Assembly: GCF_002968335.2 (NCBI RefSeq)
Contig: NZ_CP134398.1
Location: 4,154,001 to 4,218,000 of the forward strand
DNA: 64,000 bases
Origin: Mycobacterium sp. ITM-2016-00316
Lineage (GTDB): Bacteria > Actinomycetota > Actinomycetes > Mycobacteriales > Mycobacteriaceae
Direction: 5' to 3'
Position numbers and translations under genes: made by a program. Positions 24,372-34,510 of the stretch are shown in pieces. The stretch's first letter is position 1. Each line of letters starts with the position of its first letter. The notes under the pieces were generated by a model that was given only the letters and a program-made list of their open reading frames with translations, was not told the DNA's origin and searched no databases.

Positions 24372-24393
24372 TTAAGTCAAGCGATTGATTTAA
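24372..24393. promoter_or_regulatory. 22-bp palindromic operator upstream of the TetR-ferredoxin-P450 operon
   Basis: TTAAGTCAA-GCGA-TTGATTTAA is a palindrome with 8 of 9 arm positions matched. It lies directly before the ribosome site (AGGAGG, minus strand 24367-24362) and is the only AT-rich stretch in the gap, so it probably covers the promoter of the operon. Confidence 0.72.
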
Positions 24394-24476
24394 AGTGCCG
24401 AGTTGGTATCGCCGACGCCGCGTCTCCGCGAGATTGCGCCTATCGCGAGGATTACTCGTGCGTTCTCGCGGTGCCG

Positions 24477-25283
24477 CTAGCTCTTCTCGCGGCGAACAAG
24501 CACCTTCCCGGCCACCGTTCCGCCGTCGATCGGCAGGATCGTGCCGGTGACGTAGCGCGACTTGTCGGTGGCGAAGTACAGCGCCGCCTCGGCGACATCG
24601 TCGACGGTGCCCTCGCGTTTGAGCGGCCGATCATTGCGCATCTGGGCGCGGATCTTGGCCTCGAACTCCTCGAGGTGCTCACGGTCCTCGCCCGCGGCAC
24701 TCTTGCGCACGATCGCGGTCCGGATGTTGCCCGGCGCGATGGCGTTCACCCGGATCTCGTGGTGCGCCAGTTCGATGGCCACCGACTTGGTGAACTGGAT
24801 GACGGCGGCCTTCGACGCGCGGTAGGTCTGCACTCCCCCGCCGGCCTGGATACCGCCGATGGAGGTGAGGTTGATGATCGAACCGCCGCCGTTCTCGGCC
24901 ATGTGCCGGGCGGCATCCCGGGTGCCCGCCATCACCGCGCGCAGGTTGATCCGCATGACGGCATCGAAGTCGGCGAGGTCGTCGTCCAGGAACCGGCGGT
25001 GCATGGTGCCCGAGATACCGGCGTTGTTGACCATCACATGCAAGCCCCCGAACTCGCCGACGGCGGTGTCCACCAGCGCGGCGATCTGGCTCATATCGGT
25101 GACATCGCTGGCGAGAAATAGTGTGGCCGAGCCCAGTTCGGCGGCCACCGCCTTGCCGCGCCCGGCGTCCACGTCACCGAAGACGACCCGTGCGCCCTCG
25201 GCGGCGAATCGGCGCACCAGGCCCTCGCCCAGCCCGGAGGCTCCCCCGGTGATGACGGCGACCTTGCCGGCCAGTTCGCTCAT
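24477..25283 (-). CDS. SDR family oxidoreductase
   Basis: A 268-residue classical short-chain dehydrogenase. It has the TGGASGLGEGL cofactor loop, VNNAGISG, LTSIGG and the catalytic YRASK. ATG 25283 (MSELAGKVAV) overlaps the preceding stop by 4 bp and has AAAGG upstream. It is the last gene of the nine-gene operon that begins with the MhpC-like gene. Oxidation or reduction of a secondary alcohol or 3-hydroxyacyl-CoA is expected; the substrate cannot be told. Confidence 0.9.
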   Translation of the reverse strand: MSELAGKVAVITGGASGLGEGLVRRFAAEGARVVFGDVDAGRGKAVAAELGSATLFLASDVTDMSQIAALVDTAVGEFGGLHVMVNNAGISGTMHRRFLDDDLADFDAVMRINLRAVMAGTRDAARHMAENGGGSIINLTSIGGIQAGGGVQTYRASKAAVIQFTKSVAIELAHHEIRVNAIAPGNIRTAIVRKSAAGEDREHLEEFEAKIRAQMRNDRPLKREGTVDDVAEAALYFATDKSRYVTGTILPIDGGTVAGKVLVRREKS

Positions 25284-26104
25284 GACACGCCTTTCAGAAA
25301 CTCCAGCAGCAGCCCGTTCACGGTGTCGGGTGCCTCGATGTGGGGACAGTGACCGGCGTCCGGCACCACCGCCGACCGCCCGTCGGGGATCTGGCCGGCG
25401 ATCACGGCCGCCCATCCGGGCGGCAGCAATTTGTCGGCCGCACCTTCGATCACCAGCACCGGCACCGAGATACGGTCATAGGGACGCACGCTGGACGGGG
25501 CCGGCGGGGACTGCAGACCGGGGCGGCGAAATCGTGCTGCCGCCAACGATTCCCAGGCGCCCGGTGCGATGCTGGACTCGTAGCGCCGCCGCACGTAGGC
25601 GTCATCGCCCGGGTACGCCGGGTCGGCGAACAGCGCCGCCACGATCGCGCGCATCGCCTCGAACGTCGCGTCGTAGTCATAGAGCGCGCCGACATGCTCG
25701 TTGCGCTGGATGTCCCCGCCTCCGCAGATGGCGGTCAGCGAGCGTACCGGCAGCACCGGCCGCTCCGATGTGGTGTCGACGAGCAGATTGATCGCACCCA
25801 TCGAGTTACCGACGAAGTGGGCCGAACTCACCCCGAGGACCTCGCAGAATCGGGCGATATGCCGGATCCGCATGCCTCGCCCGTCGGTGAAGTCGACGAC
25901 CTTCGCGGACTCGCCGAATCCCAACATGTCCGGTGCCAGCACCCGGTACTGCTGCGCGAGCGCATCGATGGTGTTCTCCCAGGCGATCTCGGCGCTGCCG
26001 CCGAATTCACCGCCGTGCAGCAGCACCACCGGTTCGCCGGTGCCGGCCTCCAGGTAACTGGTGTCCAGCCCGTCGACGGAGATGGTCTTGCGGACGAAGC
26101 TCAC
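25280..26104 (-). CDS. Alpha/beta hydrolase, C-C or ester hydrolase
   Basis: A 274-residue alpha/beta hydrolase starting at GTG 26104, which overlaps the cyclase stop as GTGA. The oxyanion strand is VVLLHGGEFGG, the nucleophile elbow is VGNSMGAINLL (Ser in GNSMG), and the histidine is in DAGHCPHIEAPD. GNSMGG-type elbows are typical of meta-cleavage-product hydrolases (MhpC, HsaD, BphD). The operon therefore has two such enzymes, this one and the protein at 33492. One may cleave the ring-fission product and the other a later ester or C-C bond. Confidence 0.88.
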   Translation of the reverse strand: MSFVRKTISVDGLDTSYLEAGTGEPVVLLHGGEFGGSAEIAWENTIDALAQQYRVLAPDMLGFGESAKVVDFTDGRGMRIRHIARFCEVLGVSSAHFVGNSMGAINLLVDTTSERPVLPVRSLTAICGGGDIQRNEHVGALYDYDATFEAMRAIVAALFADPAYPGDDAYVRRRYESSIAPGAWESLAAARFRRPGLQSPPAPSSVRPYDRISVPVLVIEGAADKLLPPGWAAVIAGQIPDGRSAVVPDAGHCPHIEAPDTVNGLLLEFLKGVS

Positions 26105-27096
26105 TTGATCGCGATCGGGCTGACGGGGGCACCGACGGCCCCGACGACCTTCAGTGGCGGAGCGATCAGCTGGAACTCGTACACACCGTCGGCCGCGCAG
26201 TCGGCGGCCAGACCACCGAGGTCCCAGTACTCGCCGAACATCAGGCCCATATCGCGCAGGCACAGCATGTGCATCGGCAGGAATGTGCCCTCGACACCGT
26301 TGGCCGGGTCGGGATCCTCCACCATCAGGTTGTCGGCGGCCACCGCGGCGACGTCGTGGTCGTGCAGCCAGGACGCGCACGTCCAGTCCAGACCGGAGCC
26401 GGCCTCGTGCCCGTCACCGGTGGACAGGAACCGCGTCCACCAACCGGTGTGGACGACGACGATGTCACCGCTGCGGATCTCGACACCCTGTGCGGCGGCG
26501 ATATCGTCGAGTTCGGCCGGGGTGATCGGGTTGCCGGGCTCGCAGAAGACCTCGGCACCCCGGTGGGCCACCACATCCAGCAGCACTCCGCGCGAGGTGA
26601 TGCCCTTGACGTCCACCTTGTCGATACCGCAGTGGTAGGCGCCGAAACTGGTCACCGAGTCCGCCGGGAATCCGTTGTACAGCTTGTCCTCGTAGTAGAC
26701 GTGCGACAGCGCGTCCCACTGGGTGGCCGCCTGCAGCGACATGGTGATCATGTCGTCGTTGAACCGGAAGGGGTTGTCGACGAAGAACGAACTGAGCTCC
26801 TGGGCCACGGAATTGCGGGCCCATTCGGGCGCGTACTTGACCAGCGTCTCGGCGTCGCCGCCGTCCACCGTCATGACGTGGATCGGGTTGAACCGGAACT
26901 TGAACGCGCCCTGGGGCCCGTTGGCGCCGAAGTCACCGCCCAGCGAGATGACGGCGCCCTTCTTCACGGTCGCCGCGGCCTCGGCCACCTTGTCGGCGGT
27001 GATGAGGTTCAGCGTGCCGAGTTCGTCATCGTCACCCCAGCGCCCCCAATTGCGCACATCGTCGGCGACGCGGCGAAAATCTTTCATGGTGGCCAC
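26101..27096 (-). CDS. Cyclase-family (kynurenine formamidase-like fold) hydrolase
   Basis: A 331-residue protein of the cyclase family (PF04199), in the longer form found in actinobacteria. The metal-site region, HxGTHxDxxxH in KynB-type enzymes, reads QAATQWDALSH here; the Asp and last His are kept and two His are Gln. IVVVHTGWWTRFL and MLCLRDMGLMFGEYW are further typical strands. It starts at GTG 27096, overlapping the previous stop by one base (TAGTG), with GGAGG 10 nt upstream. It may open a lactone or amide ring; the changed ligands leave this uncertain. Confidence 0.84.
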   Translation of the reverse strand: MATMKDFRRVADDVRNWGRWGDDDELGTLNLITADKVAEAAATVKKGAVISLGGDFGANGPQGAFKFRFNPIHVMTVDGGDAETLVKYAPEWARNSVAQELSSFFVDNPFRFNDDMITMSLQAATQWDALSHVYYEDKLYNGFPADSVTSFGAYHCGIDKVDVKGITSRGVLLDVVAHRGAEVFCEPGNPITPAELDDIAAAQGVEIRSGDIVVVHTGWWTRFLSTGDGHEAGSGLDWTCASWLHDHDVAAVAADNLMVEDPDPANGVEGTFLPMHMLCLRDMGLMFGEYWDLGGLAADCAADGVYEFQLIAPPLKVVGAVGAPVSPIAIK

Positions 27097-27905
27097 TATT
27101 GCGATACCTCCAGTGTCGCGGCGATCCTACCGGCGATGCTGCCGCCATCGACCCAGATCACCTGTCCCGATATGTAACTGGCCGCCGGGCTGTTCAGGAA
27201 TGCCAGCACCGACGCCTGCTCGTCGGGCCCGCAGACATGGCCGAGCAGGGTGGGGAACGAGTCGAGGTAGTTCTCGCCGTAGGCCGATCGCAATTGATCG
27301 AGGATCGGTGTCTCGGTGACGCCCGGTCCGGTGCAGTTGATCCGGATGCCGCGCGCACCCAGGTCCAGTGCGCGGGTCATGCCGTAGAGGATGATCGCCT
27401 CCTTCGACAGCCGGTAGCCACCGTCGGCGAGCGCCTCCGGGTTCGCCGCACACCAGGAAATGCCGTCGGCCATGGACGTTGTCGCCAGCAATCCGGCCGT
27501 GACAGCGGTGTTGGCCAGATAATTGGCCGCGGCCAGCGAGGACACGTTGGCGATCGCCGAGCCGGCCGGCATCTGCGGCGCCAACGCCTCGGTGAAATGC
27601 CGCATGCCGAGGAAGTTGATGGTCACCACCAACAGCGGCTTGCCGATTCCCGAGGACACCCCGGCCACGTTGAACAACGCGTCGACCGGTCCCTCGATGG
27701 CCGCGACCGCGGCATCGATCGACGCGGTCTCGGCGAGATCCACCTCGATGAACTCCGCAGGCCCGGCCTGCGGCCTGTGCAGATCGAGTCCGGTGACGTG
27801 CGCCCCGAGATCGGCCAGCTGCGTGGCGAGATGCGCGCCGATACCCGACGCGCATCCCGTCACCACAACCCGGCGCCCGTCATAGCGCCAGCGGTCGTCA
27901 ATCAT
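27096..27905 (-). CDS. SDR family oxidoreductase, hydroxysteroid-dehydrogenase-like
   Basis: A 269-residue SDR with VTGCASGIGAHLA, FNVAGVSSG, NVSSLAA and catalytic YRLSK. The short central strand region without a conventional NNAG and the overall layout resemble 3-alpha-hydroxysteroid dehydrogenase/carbonyl reductase of Comamonas type. ATG 27905 lies 2 bp downstream of the luciferase-like gene's stop. The frameshifted SDR at 53326-54050 belongs to the same subgroup. Confidence 0.88.
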   Translation of the reverse strand: MIDDRWRYDGRRVVVTGCASGIGAHLATQLADLGAHVTGLDLHRPQAGPAEFIEVDLAETASIDAAVAAIEGPVDALFNVAGVSSGIGKPLLVVTINFLGMRHFTEALAPQMPAGSAIANVSSLAAANYLANTAVTAGLLATTSMADGISWCAANPEALADGGYRLSKEAIILYGMTRALDLGARGIRINCTGPGVTETPILDQLRSAYGENYLDSFPTLLGHVCGPDEQASVLAFLNSPAASYISGQVIWVDGGSIAGRIAATLEVSQ

Positions 27906-27907
27906 GC

Positions 27908-29218
27908 TTATTTGGCGGCCTCGCGCTGATCCTTCTCCAGCTGCGCTGCCTTGACCCGGCCCTCATTGATCTCGGCCATCGCCTCGGGGATCTCACCGGC
28001 GGTGAACTTCCCGCCCCGCCCGGTGGGCAGGCCACCGAACGAGTACGTCTCGTCGAACAGCGGCGCGCTCGACGGCTGCCGTCGGGCCTCGACCTTCTCG
28101 ATCACCGGGGCCAGCCGCTTGGCCTTGTCCGCCACTGCCTTTGCATCGCGCTCGATGAACTCCGGCAGGATCTCCCTACCCATGATCTCGATGGACTCCA
28201 TGGTGCCCTCGTGGCTGCGCGGGTTGAGCAGCAGGATGATCTCGTCGACGCCGCTGGCCTCGTAGCCTCGCAGGAACTCGCGCACGGTGTCCGGCGATCC
28301 GATGGCGCCGCGGCCCGGCCCGTAGGCCAGCGTCGGGTCCTCCTTGACCGCGTCCTGGTAGAGCTCCCACACGCCCGTGCGGCCGGGGGTGTGCATGCCG
28401 GTCAGGTAGTAGTGCATGATGCCGAACGAGAAGAAGCCGCCACCGGTGCCGAGGCGCTTGAGGGCTTCTTCCTCGGTCTTGGCCACCATCATCGACAGGT
28501 CGCCGCCGATGGCCAGGATGTTGGGATTGATGGCCGGTGTCACCGGCGCCCCCTCCTCCTCGAACGTCTTGTAGTAGCCGTCGACCCGGTCCTTGAGCGC
28601 CTCGGGTCCGGTGTAGGCGAAACTCAGCGCGCCGATGGCTTTCTGAGCGGCCATCTGCACCGAAGACGGTCGGGTGCAGGCGACCCAGACCGGTGGATGC
28701 GGACTCTGCAGCGGTTTGGGGATGACATTGCGGGCCGGCATCTCGACGTGCTCACCCTTGAAGCCGCTGAACGGCGCCTCGGTCATGCAACGGATGGAGA
28801 CCTCCAGGGCCTCCTCCCACATGGTGCGCTTGTCGGCGGGGTCGATGTCGAAGCCGCCGAGTTCGGCGACCGAGGAACCCTCGCCGGTGCCGAACTCGAC
28901 ACGGCCGTTGGACAGGTGGTCCAGGGTGGCCACCCGTTCGGCGATGCGTGCGGGGTGGTTGATCGGCGGCGGCAGGTGCATTACGCCGAAGCCGAGCCGG
29001 ATGTCCTTGGTGCGCTGGCTCGCCGCGGCCAGGAACATCTCCGGCGCGGTGGAGTGGCAGTACTCCTCCAGGAAGTGGTGTTCGGTGAGCCAGACCGTGG
29101 AGAACCCCGCCTTGTCGGCTGCCTCGACCTCGTCCAGACCGTGCTGGAACAGCTGGTGCTCGTCATCCTCGGACCACGGCCGCGGCAGCGGGAATTCGTA
29201 GAACAGCGAGATCTTCAT
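27908..29218 (-). CDS. Luciferase-like (LLM) flavin-dependent monooxygenase
   Basis: A 436-residue protein of the bacterial luciferase-like family. It has ISLFYEFPLPRPW at the N-terminus, STVWLTEHHFLEEY, LGFGVMHLPPPINHPAR and GRVEFGTGEGSS. These enzymes use FMNH2 or F420 to hydroxylate or carry out Baeyer-Villiger oxidation of substrates. The WLTEHHF form and length fit FMN-dependent alkanal-type monooxygenases more than F420 reductases. It overlaps the upstream FAD dehydrogenase gene by 4 bp. In this operon it could insert oxygen into the ring or side chain before meta-cleavage. Confidence 0.88.
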   Translation of the reverse strand: MKISLFYEFPLPRPWSEDDEHQLFQHGLDEVEAADKAGFSTVWLTEHHFLEEYCHSTAPEMFLAAASQRTKDIRLGFGVMHLPPPINHPARIAERVATLDHLSNGRVEFGTGEGSSVAELGGFDIDPADKRTMWEEALEVSIRCMTEAPFSGFKGEHVEMPARNVIPKPLQSPHPPVWVACTRPSSVQMAAQKAIGALSFAYTGPEALKDRVDGYYKTFEEEGAPVTPAINPNILAIGGDLSMMVAKTEEEALKRLGTGGGFFSFGIMHYYLTGMHTPGRTGVWELYQDAVKEDPTLAYGPGRGAIGSPDTVREFLRGYEASGVDEIILLLNPRSHEGTMESIEIMGREILPEFIERDAKAVADKAKRLAPVIEKVEARRQPSSAPLFDETYSFGGLPTGRGGKFTAGEIPEAMAEINEGRVKAAQLEKDQREAAK

Positions 29219-30933
29219 GCGGTTACCTCTCTATTGGAGTTCTCAGATATGTGTTGTGCCGCGACGTAGCCGAACGTCATGGCGGGTCCGATGGTGGCGC
29301 CGGCACCGGCGTAGCTGCGGCCCATCACCGCGGCCGAGGTGTTGCCGGTGGCATAGAGGCCGGCGATCACGCTGCCGTCCTCGCGCAGCACCCTGGCGTG
29401 TTCGTCGGTCAGCAGTCCGCCCGAGGTGCCCAGATCACCGAGGATGATCTGGAAGGCCAGGTAGGGCGCTTTACCCAGCGGCGCGAGGTTCGGGTTGGGC
29501 AGGGTGGGGTCGCCGTAGTAGTTGTCATAGGCACTGTCGCCGCGGTTGAAGTCGTCATCGTGGCCGGCCGCGGCGAGTTTGTTGAACCGCGCTGCGGTGC
29601 TGCGTAACTCGGCGGGCGGGACGCCGATCTTGGTGGCAAGCTCCTCGAAGGTGTCCGCCGCCGCCACGATCCCCGAGTCCAGCCAGGCCTGCGGGATCTT
29701 GCGCCCGGTGGGTACCGGGGCGAAGGGCACCTTCGGGATCGGCAGGTGCCCGCCGACCACGTAGCGGTGGAACGATGCGATATCGGTGACCAGCCAGCAC
29801 GGCACATGGTCGATGCCGGACTGCTGCCCCTCGATCATCGCGTGCGCGAAGTCCATATAGGGTGCGGCCTCGTTGATGAAGCGCTTACCGGCGCCGTTGA
29901 CGACGAACTGGGCAGGCATCATGCGTTCGTTGAGCATGAACTGCAACCGCCCGTCCGGCCAGCACATCGCGGGGAACCACCATGCCTCGTCCAGCAGTTC
30001 GGTGGCAGCACCGACATTCTCCCCCGCCCGGATACCGTCACCGGTGGCGGCCGGGTTGCCGAAGCTCCAGTCCTTCTCCAGCAGCGGAAGATACCGGCGG
30101 CGCCACTGCATATCGTGGTCGAATCCGCCGGTGGCCAGCACCACCCCACCGCGGGCACCGATGCGCAGCGGGTTTCCGTCGCGCTCGACGACGGCGCCGA
30201 CCACCCGGCCGTCCACGTCGGTGATGAGTTCGGTCATCGGGGATGACAGCCACAGCGGGATGTCGTGCTCCTGCAGCGCCAGTCGCATCCGGGCCATCAG
30301 TGACTGACCGATGGCGGCCATCCGGTCCCCGAACACCCGCGCCCGGAACATCCGCCAGATCAGTTTCACCAGCACCGCCTTGCCCCGCCAGTTCTGCCGG
30401 ACCTGGTAGAACAACCGCAGATCCTTGGGCGCGAACCAGATTCCCTTCGGGGCGAGCGCCAACGGGGCCAGCAGATTCTGCTCTTCGGCGCCGAGCTTGC
30501 GCAGGTCGATCTCGGGAACGTTGATGGTGCTGCCCCGCTCGGACCCGCCGGGCAGTTCCGGGTAGTAGTCGGCATAGCCGGGCTTCCAGACGAATTCGAA
30601 CCAGTCGCTGGAGCGCTCCAGGAAATCCATCATCTCCGGCGCGGTGTCGACATAGGCGCGCAGCCGCTCGTCGCTGACCAATCCGTCGGTGATGGTCTTG
30701 AGGTAGTCGAACACGCCCTCGGGGTCCGGGCGGTAGCCGGCACGGCGCTGTGACGGCGCGCCGGGTACCCAGATGCCGCCACCGGACAGCGCGGTCGACC
30801 CGCCGAACTTCGGCGACTTCTCCACGATCAGGGTGGAGAGTCCGGCCGCATCGGCTTTCAGCGCGGCGGTCATGCCACCGCCACCCGAGCCGACGACCAG
30901 GACGTCGACGGTGTGGTCGTACTGGTTACTCAC
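29215..30933 (-). CDS. KstD-like FAD-dependent ring dehydrogenase
   Basis: A 572-residue flavoprotein of the 3-ketosteroid delta1-dehydrogenase / fumarate reductase family, starting at GTG 30933 (GTGA overlap with the extradiol dioxygenase stop). The FAD site is [15 protein letters not shown], followed by [22 protein letters not shown]. The C-terminal [19 protein letters not shown] keeps the Tyr and the Gly four residues later that bind the ring ketone in KstD. It should introduce a ring double bond next to a carbonyl, leading toward a phenol. It is encoded directly with MhpB/A/C-like enzymes, so it probably makes their aromatic substrate. A paralogue is at 35215. Confidence 0.9.
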   Translation of the reverse strand: MSNQYDHTVDVLVVGSGGGGMTAALKADAAGLSTLIVEKSPKFGGSTALSGGGIWVPGAPSQRRAGYRPDPEGVFDYLKTITDGLVSDERLRAYVDTAPEMMDFLERSSDWFEFVWKPGYADYYPELPGGSERGSTINVPEIDLRKLGAEEQNLLAPLALAPKGIWFAPKDLRLFYQVRQNWRGKAVLVKLIWRMFRARVFGDRMAAIGQSLMARMRLALQEHDIPLWLSSPMTELITDVDGRVVGAVVERDGNPLRIGARGGVVLATGGFDHDMQWRRRYLPLLEKDWSFGNPAATGDGIRAGENVGAATELLDEAWWFPAMCWPDGRLQFMLNERMMPAQFVVNGAGKRFINEAAPYMDFAHAMIEGQQSGIDHVPCWLVTDIASFHRYVVGGHLPIPKVPFAPVPTGRKIPQAWLDSGIVAAADTFEELATKIGVPPAELRSTAARFNKLAAAGHDDDFNRGDSAYDNYYGDPTLPNPNLAPLGKAPYLAFQIILGDLGTSGGLLTDEHARVLREDGSVIAGLYATGNTSAAVMGRSYAGAGATIGPAMTFGYVAAQHISENSNREVTA

Positions 30934-31871
30934 GCGGGTACCGCCGTCCGGATCGCGAATCCCGCGATCAGCTCGGGAGCAGCGCGGTAGTAGCGCTGCT
31001 GCGTCTGGTAGTTGCCCTGGGCTGACATCGCGGCGAAAGCCGCCACCCAGGTGCGGATCTCGTGTGCCGAATTGCCGGCCTCGCGCGCGATCCACTCGTT
31101 GGTCCAGCTGTCCACCTCGGACAGCCGGTTGGTGTCGATCAGATCGAGCAGCGCGTGATCCCAGTCCGGGTTCAGCGGCCGCAGCGGGCTCTGCCCGTGC
31201 GCGAATTCATGCGCGGCGGCGATCACCGCGTCCTGCCGGGCCGCCCGGCCTTCCGGGGACATCGGCGCCCCGCCGACGATGCGGGCCAGCGCCGCGGGCG
31301 GCGCGGTGGCCAGCGTCGGCACCGGCGGATCGTGGGACAGCCCACCGGATCCGACGACGAGTACCCGCTTGCCCAGAGTGCCGAGGTACTCACCGATGGC
31401 GGTGCCGAGGGCGCGGGTGCGTTTCAGCGGGCCGAGCGGGGTGGCCACCGAGTTGATGAAGACCGGGATGACCGGTCGCGAGGCCGCATCGCCGAACAGC
31501 ACCTCGAGCGGCTGCACGGTGCCGTGGTCGACGTCCATCGCCGCCGACAGCGACACATCGACCCCGGATTCCCAGGCCGCCGCGGCCATCTCGTCGGCCA
31601 GCGACGCGGGCACCTCGAGCGGTCCGGCGTAGGTGCCGTAGTCGCCCACCCCGGTGGCGGCGCCACCGATACAGAACGGTGGCATCAGCCGGTAGAAGAA
31701 GCCGTTGTAGTGGTCCGGGGAGAAGATGACCACGAGCTCGGGATCGAAGTCCGTCACGAAGGCGCGAGCCCTCGCGAGCTGGGCGTTGATGTCCTCGAGC
31801 AGTTCCGCCGAGGGCCCCGGCAGGTTAAGCAGGGGGCTGTGCGACATGCAGCACAGGGCGATCTGGGACAT
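30930..31871 (-). CDS. mhpB: Extradiol ring-cleavage dioxygenase, MhpB (class III) type
   Basis: A 313-residue protein matching E. coli MhpB (314 residues) in length and motifs: [28 protein letters not shown] with the active-site His, [13 protein letters not shown], and [12 protein letters not shown]. MhpB uses Fe(II) to open 3-(2,3-dihydroxyphenyl)propionate between C1 and C2 (meta cleavage). ATG 31871 is preceded by GGGAGGTG 6 nt away. It overlaps the MhpA-like gene by 47 bp. The true substrate here may be a larger catechol, since the other genes suggest a ring made by dehydrogenation. Confidence 0.93.
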   Translation of the reverse strand: MSQIALCCMSHSPLLNLPGPSAELLEDINAQLARARAFVTDFDPELVVIFSPDHYNGFFYRLMPPFCIGGAATGVGDYGTYAGPLEVPASLADEMAAAAWESGVDVSLSAAMDVDHGTVQPLEVLFGDAASRPVIPVFINSVATPLGPLKRTRALGTAIGEYLGTLGKRVLVVGSGGLSHDPPVPTLATAPPAALARIVGGAPMSPEGRAARQDAVIAAAHEFAHGQSPLRPLNPDWDHALLDLIDTNRLSEVDSWTNEWIAREAGNSAHEIRTWVAAFAAMSAQGNYQTQQRYYRAAPELIAGFAIRTAVPA

Positions 31872-33495
31872 GGGTTTCACCTCCCGCGGTGAGGCAGAGG
31901 ACAGCGAACAGTTTGGTGCTGGTCTCGTCGGACAACTGGGCCAGGCAGGCCGCCGCGATGCACCGGTCCGGCCGGATGAACAGCACCGACTCGGCGTGTG
32001 CATCGAAGAATTTCTTCAGTGCGCCGGTCCGGTCGCCGACGATGGTGACGTCGGGGTCGTCGTGTCCGGTCCAGTGCAGCTGGGTGTTGGGCCGGGCCTC
32101 GATGAGGTTGGCGCCCAGTTTCTTCCAGCGCGCGAAGGTGGCGTCGCCGAGCAGGGCGCGTGGATTGTTGTTCCAGGCCAGCACGGCGAACCCGGTGCCG
32201 AGCACCTCGTCGAGCAGGACGTTCTGGGTCTCGCGGGTGTCCACGTTCGGCTGGATGAACAGCGTGCCTGCCGGTGGTATCGCCGACGACGACTCGGTGT
32301 GCACCACCGCCCCGGTGTCGTAGCGCGGCATGGGCTTGAACCGCATCTCCAGCACGTAGCGCTTCAGCGTCGGAACCACCGATGCGGCGCGGATCACCTT
32401 GTCCCGCAGGGTCGCGATGCGCGGATCGGTCGGCGAGATGACCCGGCCCACCAGGGTGGACAGGTCGATCATCGCCCGGGCGTGCTTGCGGCGTTCCGCG
32501 TCGTAGCTGTCCAGTAGTCCGTCACCGGCATCGCCGTTGACCACCGCGGCGAGCTTCCAGCCGAGGTTGGCCGCATCACGGATGCCGCTGTTGTAGCCCT
32601 GGCCCTGCCACACCGGCATCAGATGGGCGGCATCCCCGCCGAGCATCAAGCGGCCCGTGCGGAAGGCCCCGGCGATCCGGGAGTGATGGGTGTAGACCCG
32701 GTGCCGGATGATGTCGACCCGGTCGGGGTGCGGCACGAACGGCGCCAGCATGCGCGCGATGAACTCGGGCTTCTCGACCTGCTCGTCGGTCTCATCGGCG
32801 TGAATCATGAACTCGAAGCGCCGGATTCCGTGCGCAATCGAGATGGAGGCGTACGGGCGGTGCGGGTCGGCGCCGACCTCGCTGTTGGGATGGCCGAGAG
32901 GGTCGGAGGCGAGGTCGACGACCAGCCATCGCGTCGCCGAGGTGGTGCCCTCGAACGAGACGCCCATCAGGTGCCGGGTCGCACTGCGTCCACCGTCGCA
33001 CCCGACCACGTACTGCGCCCGCAGGCTCACCGGATCGCCGTCGGCCAGTAGGTCGGCGGTGACACCGTCATCGTCGGCCACGCAGGTCTCCATCCGGGTG
33101 CCCCACCGCACCTCGACATGGTCGAAACGTTCCAGCCCGCGCAGCAATTCGGCGTCGACGAGCGGCTGGACGAACCCGTTGCGCTTGGGCCACCCGAACC
33201 GGGCGTCCGGCGGTGCCATCTCGGCGAGTAGACGACGCTTGCCGTCGAAGAAGCGCAGGATCTGGTTCGGCACGGTGTGCGGCAGGATCTGCTCGACGAG
33301 GCCGATGGACTGGAAGGTGCGCAGTGATTCGTCATCGAGTCCGACGCCGCGGGGATAATCGATGAGGGTGTCGCGTTCTTCCACAATGACGGTCCGAACA
33401 CCCTGTAGGCCAAGGATGTTCGCCAGCGTCAGCCCGACGGGTCCGGCGCCGACGATGAGAACATCGACCTGTTCGGTGGCGCGGCCGTCGGTCAT
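31825..33495 (-). CDS. mhpA: FAD-dependent aromatic hydroxylase, MhpA type
   Basis: A 556-residue class A flavoprotein monooxygenase. It has the FAD motif [18 protein letters not shown], the DG motif [16 protein letters not shown], and the GD motif [21 protein letters not shown], with the thioredoxin-like C-terminal domain expected of phenol-hydroxylase-type enzymes. MhpA hydroxylates 3-(3-hydroxyphenyl)propionate to the catechol, at NADH cost. It lies between the MhpC-like and MhpB-like genes, with 4-bp and 47-bp overlaps, so all three are tightly coupled. The specific phenol cannot be read from the sequence. Confidence 0.92.
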   Translation of the reverse strand: MTDGRATEQVDVLIVGAGPVGLTLANILGLQGVRTVIVEERDTLIDYPRGVGLDDESLRTFQSIGLVEQILPHTVPNQILRFFDGKRRLLAEMAPPDARFGWPKRNGFVQPLVDAELLRGLERFDHVEVRWGTRMETCVADDDGVTADLLADGDPVSLRAQYVVGCDGGRSATRHLMGVSFEGTTSATRWLVVDLASDPLGHPNSEVGADPHRPYASISIAHGIRRFEFMIHADETDEQVEKPEFIARMLAPFVPHPDRVDIIRHRVYTHHSRIAGAFRTGRLMLGGDAAHLMPVWQGQGYNSGIRDAANLGWKLAAVVNGDAGDGLLDSYDAERRKHARAMIDLSTLVGRVISPTDPRIATLRDKVIRAASVVPTLKRYVLEMRFKPMPRYDTGAVVHTESSSAIPPAGTLFIQPNVDTRETQNVLLDEVLGTGFAVLAWNNNPRALLGDATFARWKKLGANLIEARPNTQLHWTGHDDPDVTIVGDRTGALKKFFDAHAESVLFIRPDRCIAAACLAQLSDETSTKLFAVLCLTAGGETHVPDRPVLHVAQPPA

Positions 33496-34358
33496 GAACG
33501 CCCCAGCAGGAAGTCGATGTGCAGCCGATCGAAGGTCTTGGCGTCCTCGTACTGCGGCCAGTGTCCGCAGCCGGGCATGACCTCGAAGCGCGCCCCCGGG
33601 ATCATCTCCGAGATGCGTCTGCCCTCGCTGACGTCCGCGGTCGGATCGTCACTGGTCCACAACACCAGGGTGGGCGCCGTGATGGCGCCGTACTCGGCGG
33701 GCCCGAGCAGGTTGCGGGCCCTGATCTCGGGATCCTGCAGCGCCATGATGTCACTCATCGCGGCGACGAAACCCGGCTGCTGGTAGACCTTCTGGCGGCT
33801 GGCGACGATATCGTCGTAGCCCTTGGACTTGTCGGCCATCAGCCATGTGATGCGGGCCTGCACGGTGTCCCAGTCGGGATTCTCCGCGGCGGCCATGGAC
33901 AGCGTGATGATGCGCTTCATCACCTCGGGATCGGCCTGCGAGCCACCGGCGGTGTTGAGCACGAGGCGCTCGATGCGCTCCGGGTGATCGGCGGCCGCAC
34001 GGGCGGCCACCCAACCGCCCAGGGACTCGCCGGACAGGTACACCTTATCGGCGCCGATGGTGTCGAAGACCGCCAGCAGGTGGTCGACATAGTGCGCGAC
34101 CTCGAGCGGGTGTCCGGGCTTGTCGGTGTAGCCGTGACCGAGCATGTCGATGGACCAGGTGGAGAAGTGCTCGGCGTGCGCTTCCAGGTTGCGCACGTAG
34201 GCCTCGGCGTGTCCACCCGATCCGTGCAGCAGCACCAGGGCCGGCTTGCTCGGGTCGCCGGCGTGCAGATAGCGGGTGCGCACGCCCCGCGCATCGAGAT
34301 AGCCCTGGGTGAACGAAACGCCCTGGAGATCACTCCAGATGCTTTCGTGGACGGACAT
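33492..34358 (-). CDS. mhpC: Meta-cleavage-product hydrolase, MhpC type
   Basis: A 288-residue alpha/beta hydrolase, the same length as E. coli Mhp[20 protein letters not shown] carries the oxyanion loop, [18 protein letters not shown] the serine nucleophile, and [19 protein letters not shown] the histidine. It hydrolyses the C-C bond of the ring-opened product. ATG 34358 has GAGGAG 4 nt upstream; an in-frame ATG at 34370 is less likely. It is the first gene of the nine-gene operon and diverges from an IclR regulator. mhpD, E and F homologues (hydratase, aldolase, aldehyde dehydrogenase) are not in the window. Confidence 0.92.
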   Translation of the reverse strand: MSVHESIWSDLQGVSFTQGYLDARGVRTRYLHAGDPSKPALVLLHGSGGHAEAYVRNLEAHAEHFSTWSIDMLGHGYTDKPGHPLEVAHYVDHLLAVFDTIGADKVYLSGESLGGWVAARAAADHPERIERLVLNTAGGSQADPEVMKRIITLSMAAAENPDWDTVQARITWLMADKSKGYDDIVASRQKVYQQPGFVAAMSDIMALQDPEIRARNLLGPAEYGAITAPTLVLWTSDDPTADVSEGRRISEMIPGARFEVMPGCGHWPQYEDAKTFDRLHIDFLLGRS

Positions 34359-34510
34359 CCCACTCCTCACCGATCCCGCTTCGCGGAAATCTCATTCTCG
34401 CTTATGCGCAACGTAGTGTGCTAATATCGGACACCAATGTGCACTATCCATAGAGCATCACTCTCACAATGACGTCTGTCAAGGGACCGGGCCCACGCTC
34501 GGAGCCACGG
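34359..34510. promoter_or_regulatory. Divergent mhp-operon / IclR control region with degenerate GAGAAT operator
   Basis: On the minus strand 34399-34385 reads GAGAATGAGATTTCC, the window's recurrent operator with two changes in the second half, just upstream of the mhpC-type gene. TAATAT at 34422-34427 is a good -10 box for the IclR direction. An interrupted TAGTG...CACTA pair (about 34414-34449) around it is a candidate IclR site. Both regulators could therefore control the operon. Confidence 0.58.

Noticed and set aside
24426..24471. Possible hairpin and operator in CCGCGAGATTGCG...CGTTCTCGCGG
   Set aside because: Only about 9 of 11 arm bases pair and the site lies downstream of a stop codon with no gene start nearby; too weak to list.
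31825..33492. Complete mhp phenylpropionate pathway
   Set aside because: mhpD, mhpE, mhpF and mhpT homologues are absent from the window, so only the A, B and C steps are supported.
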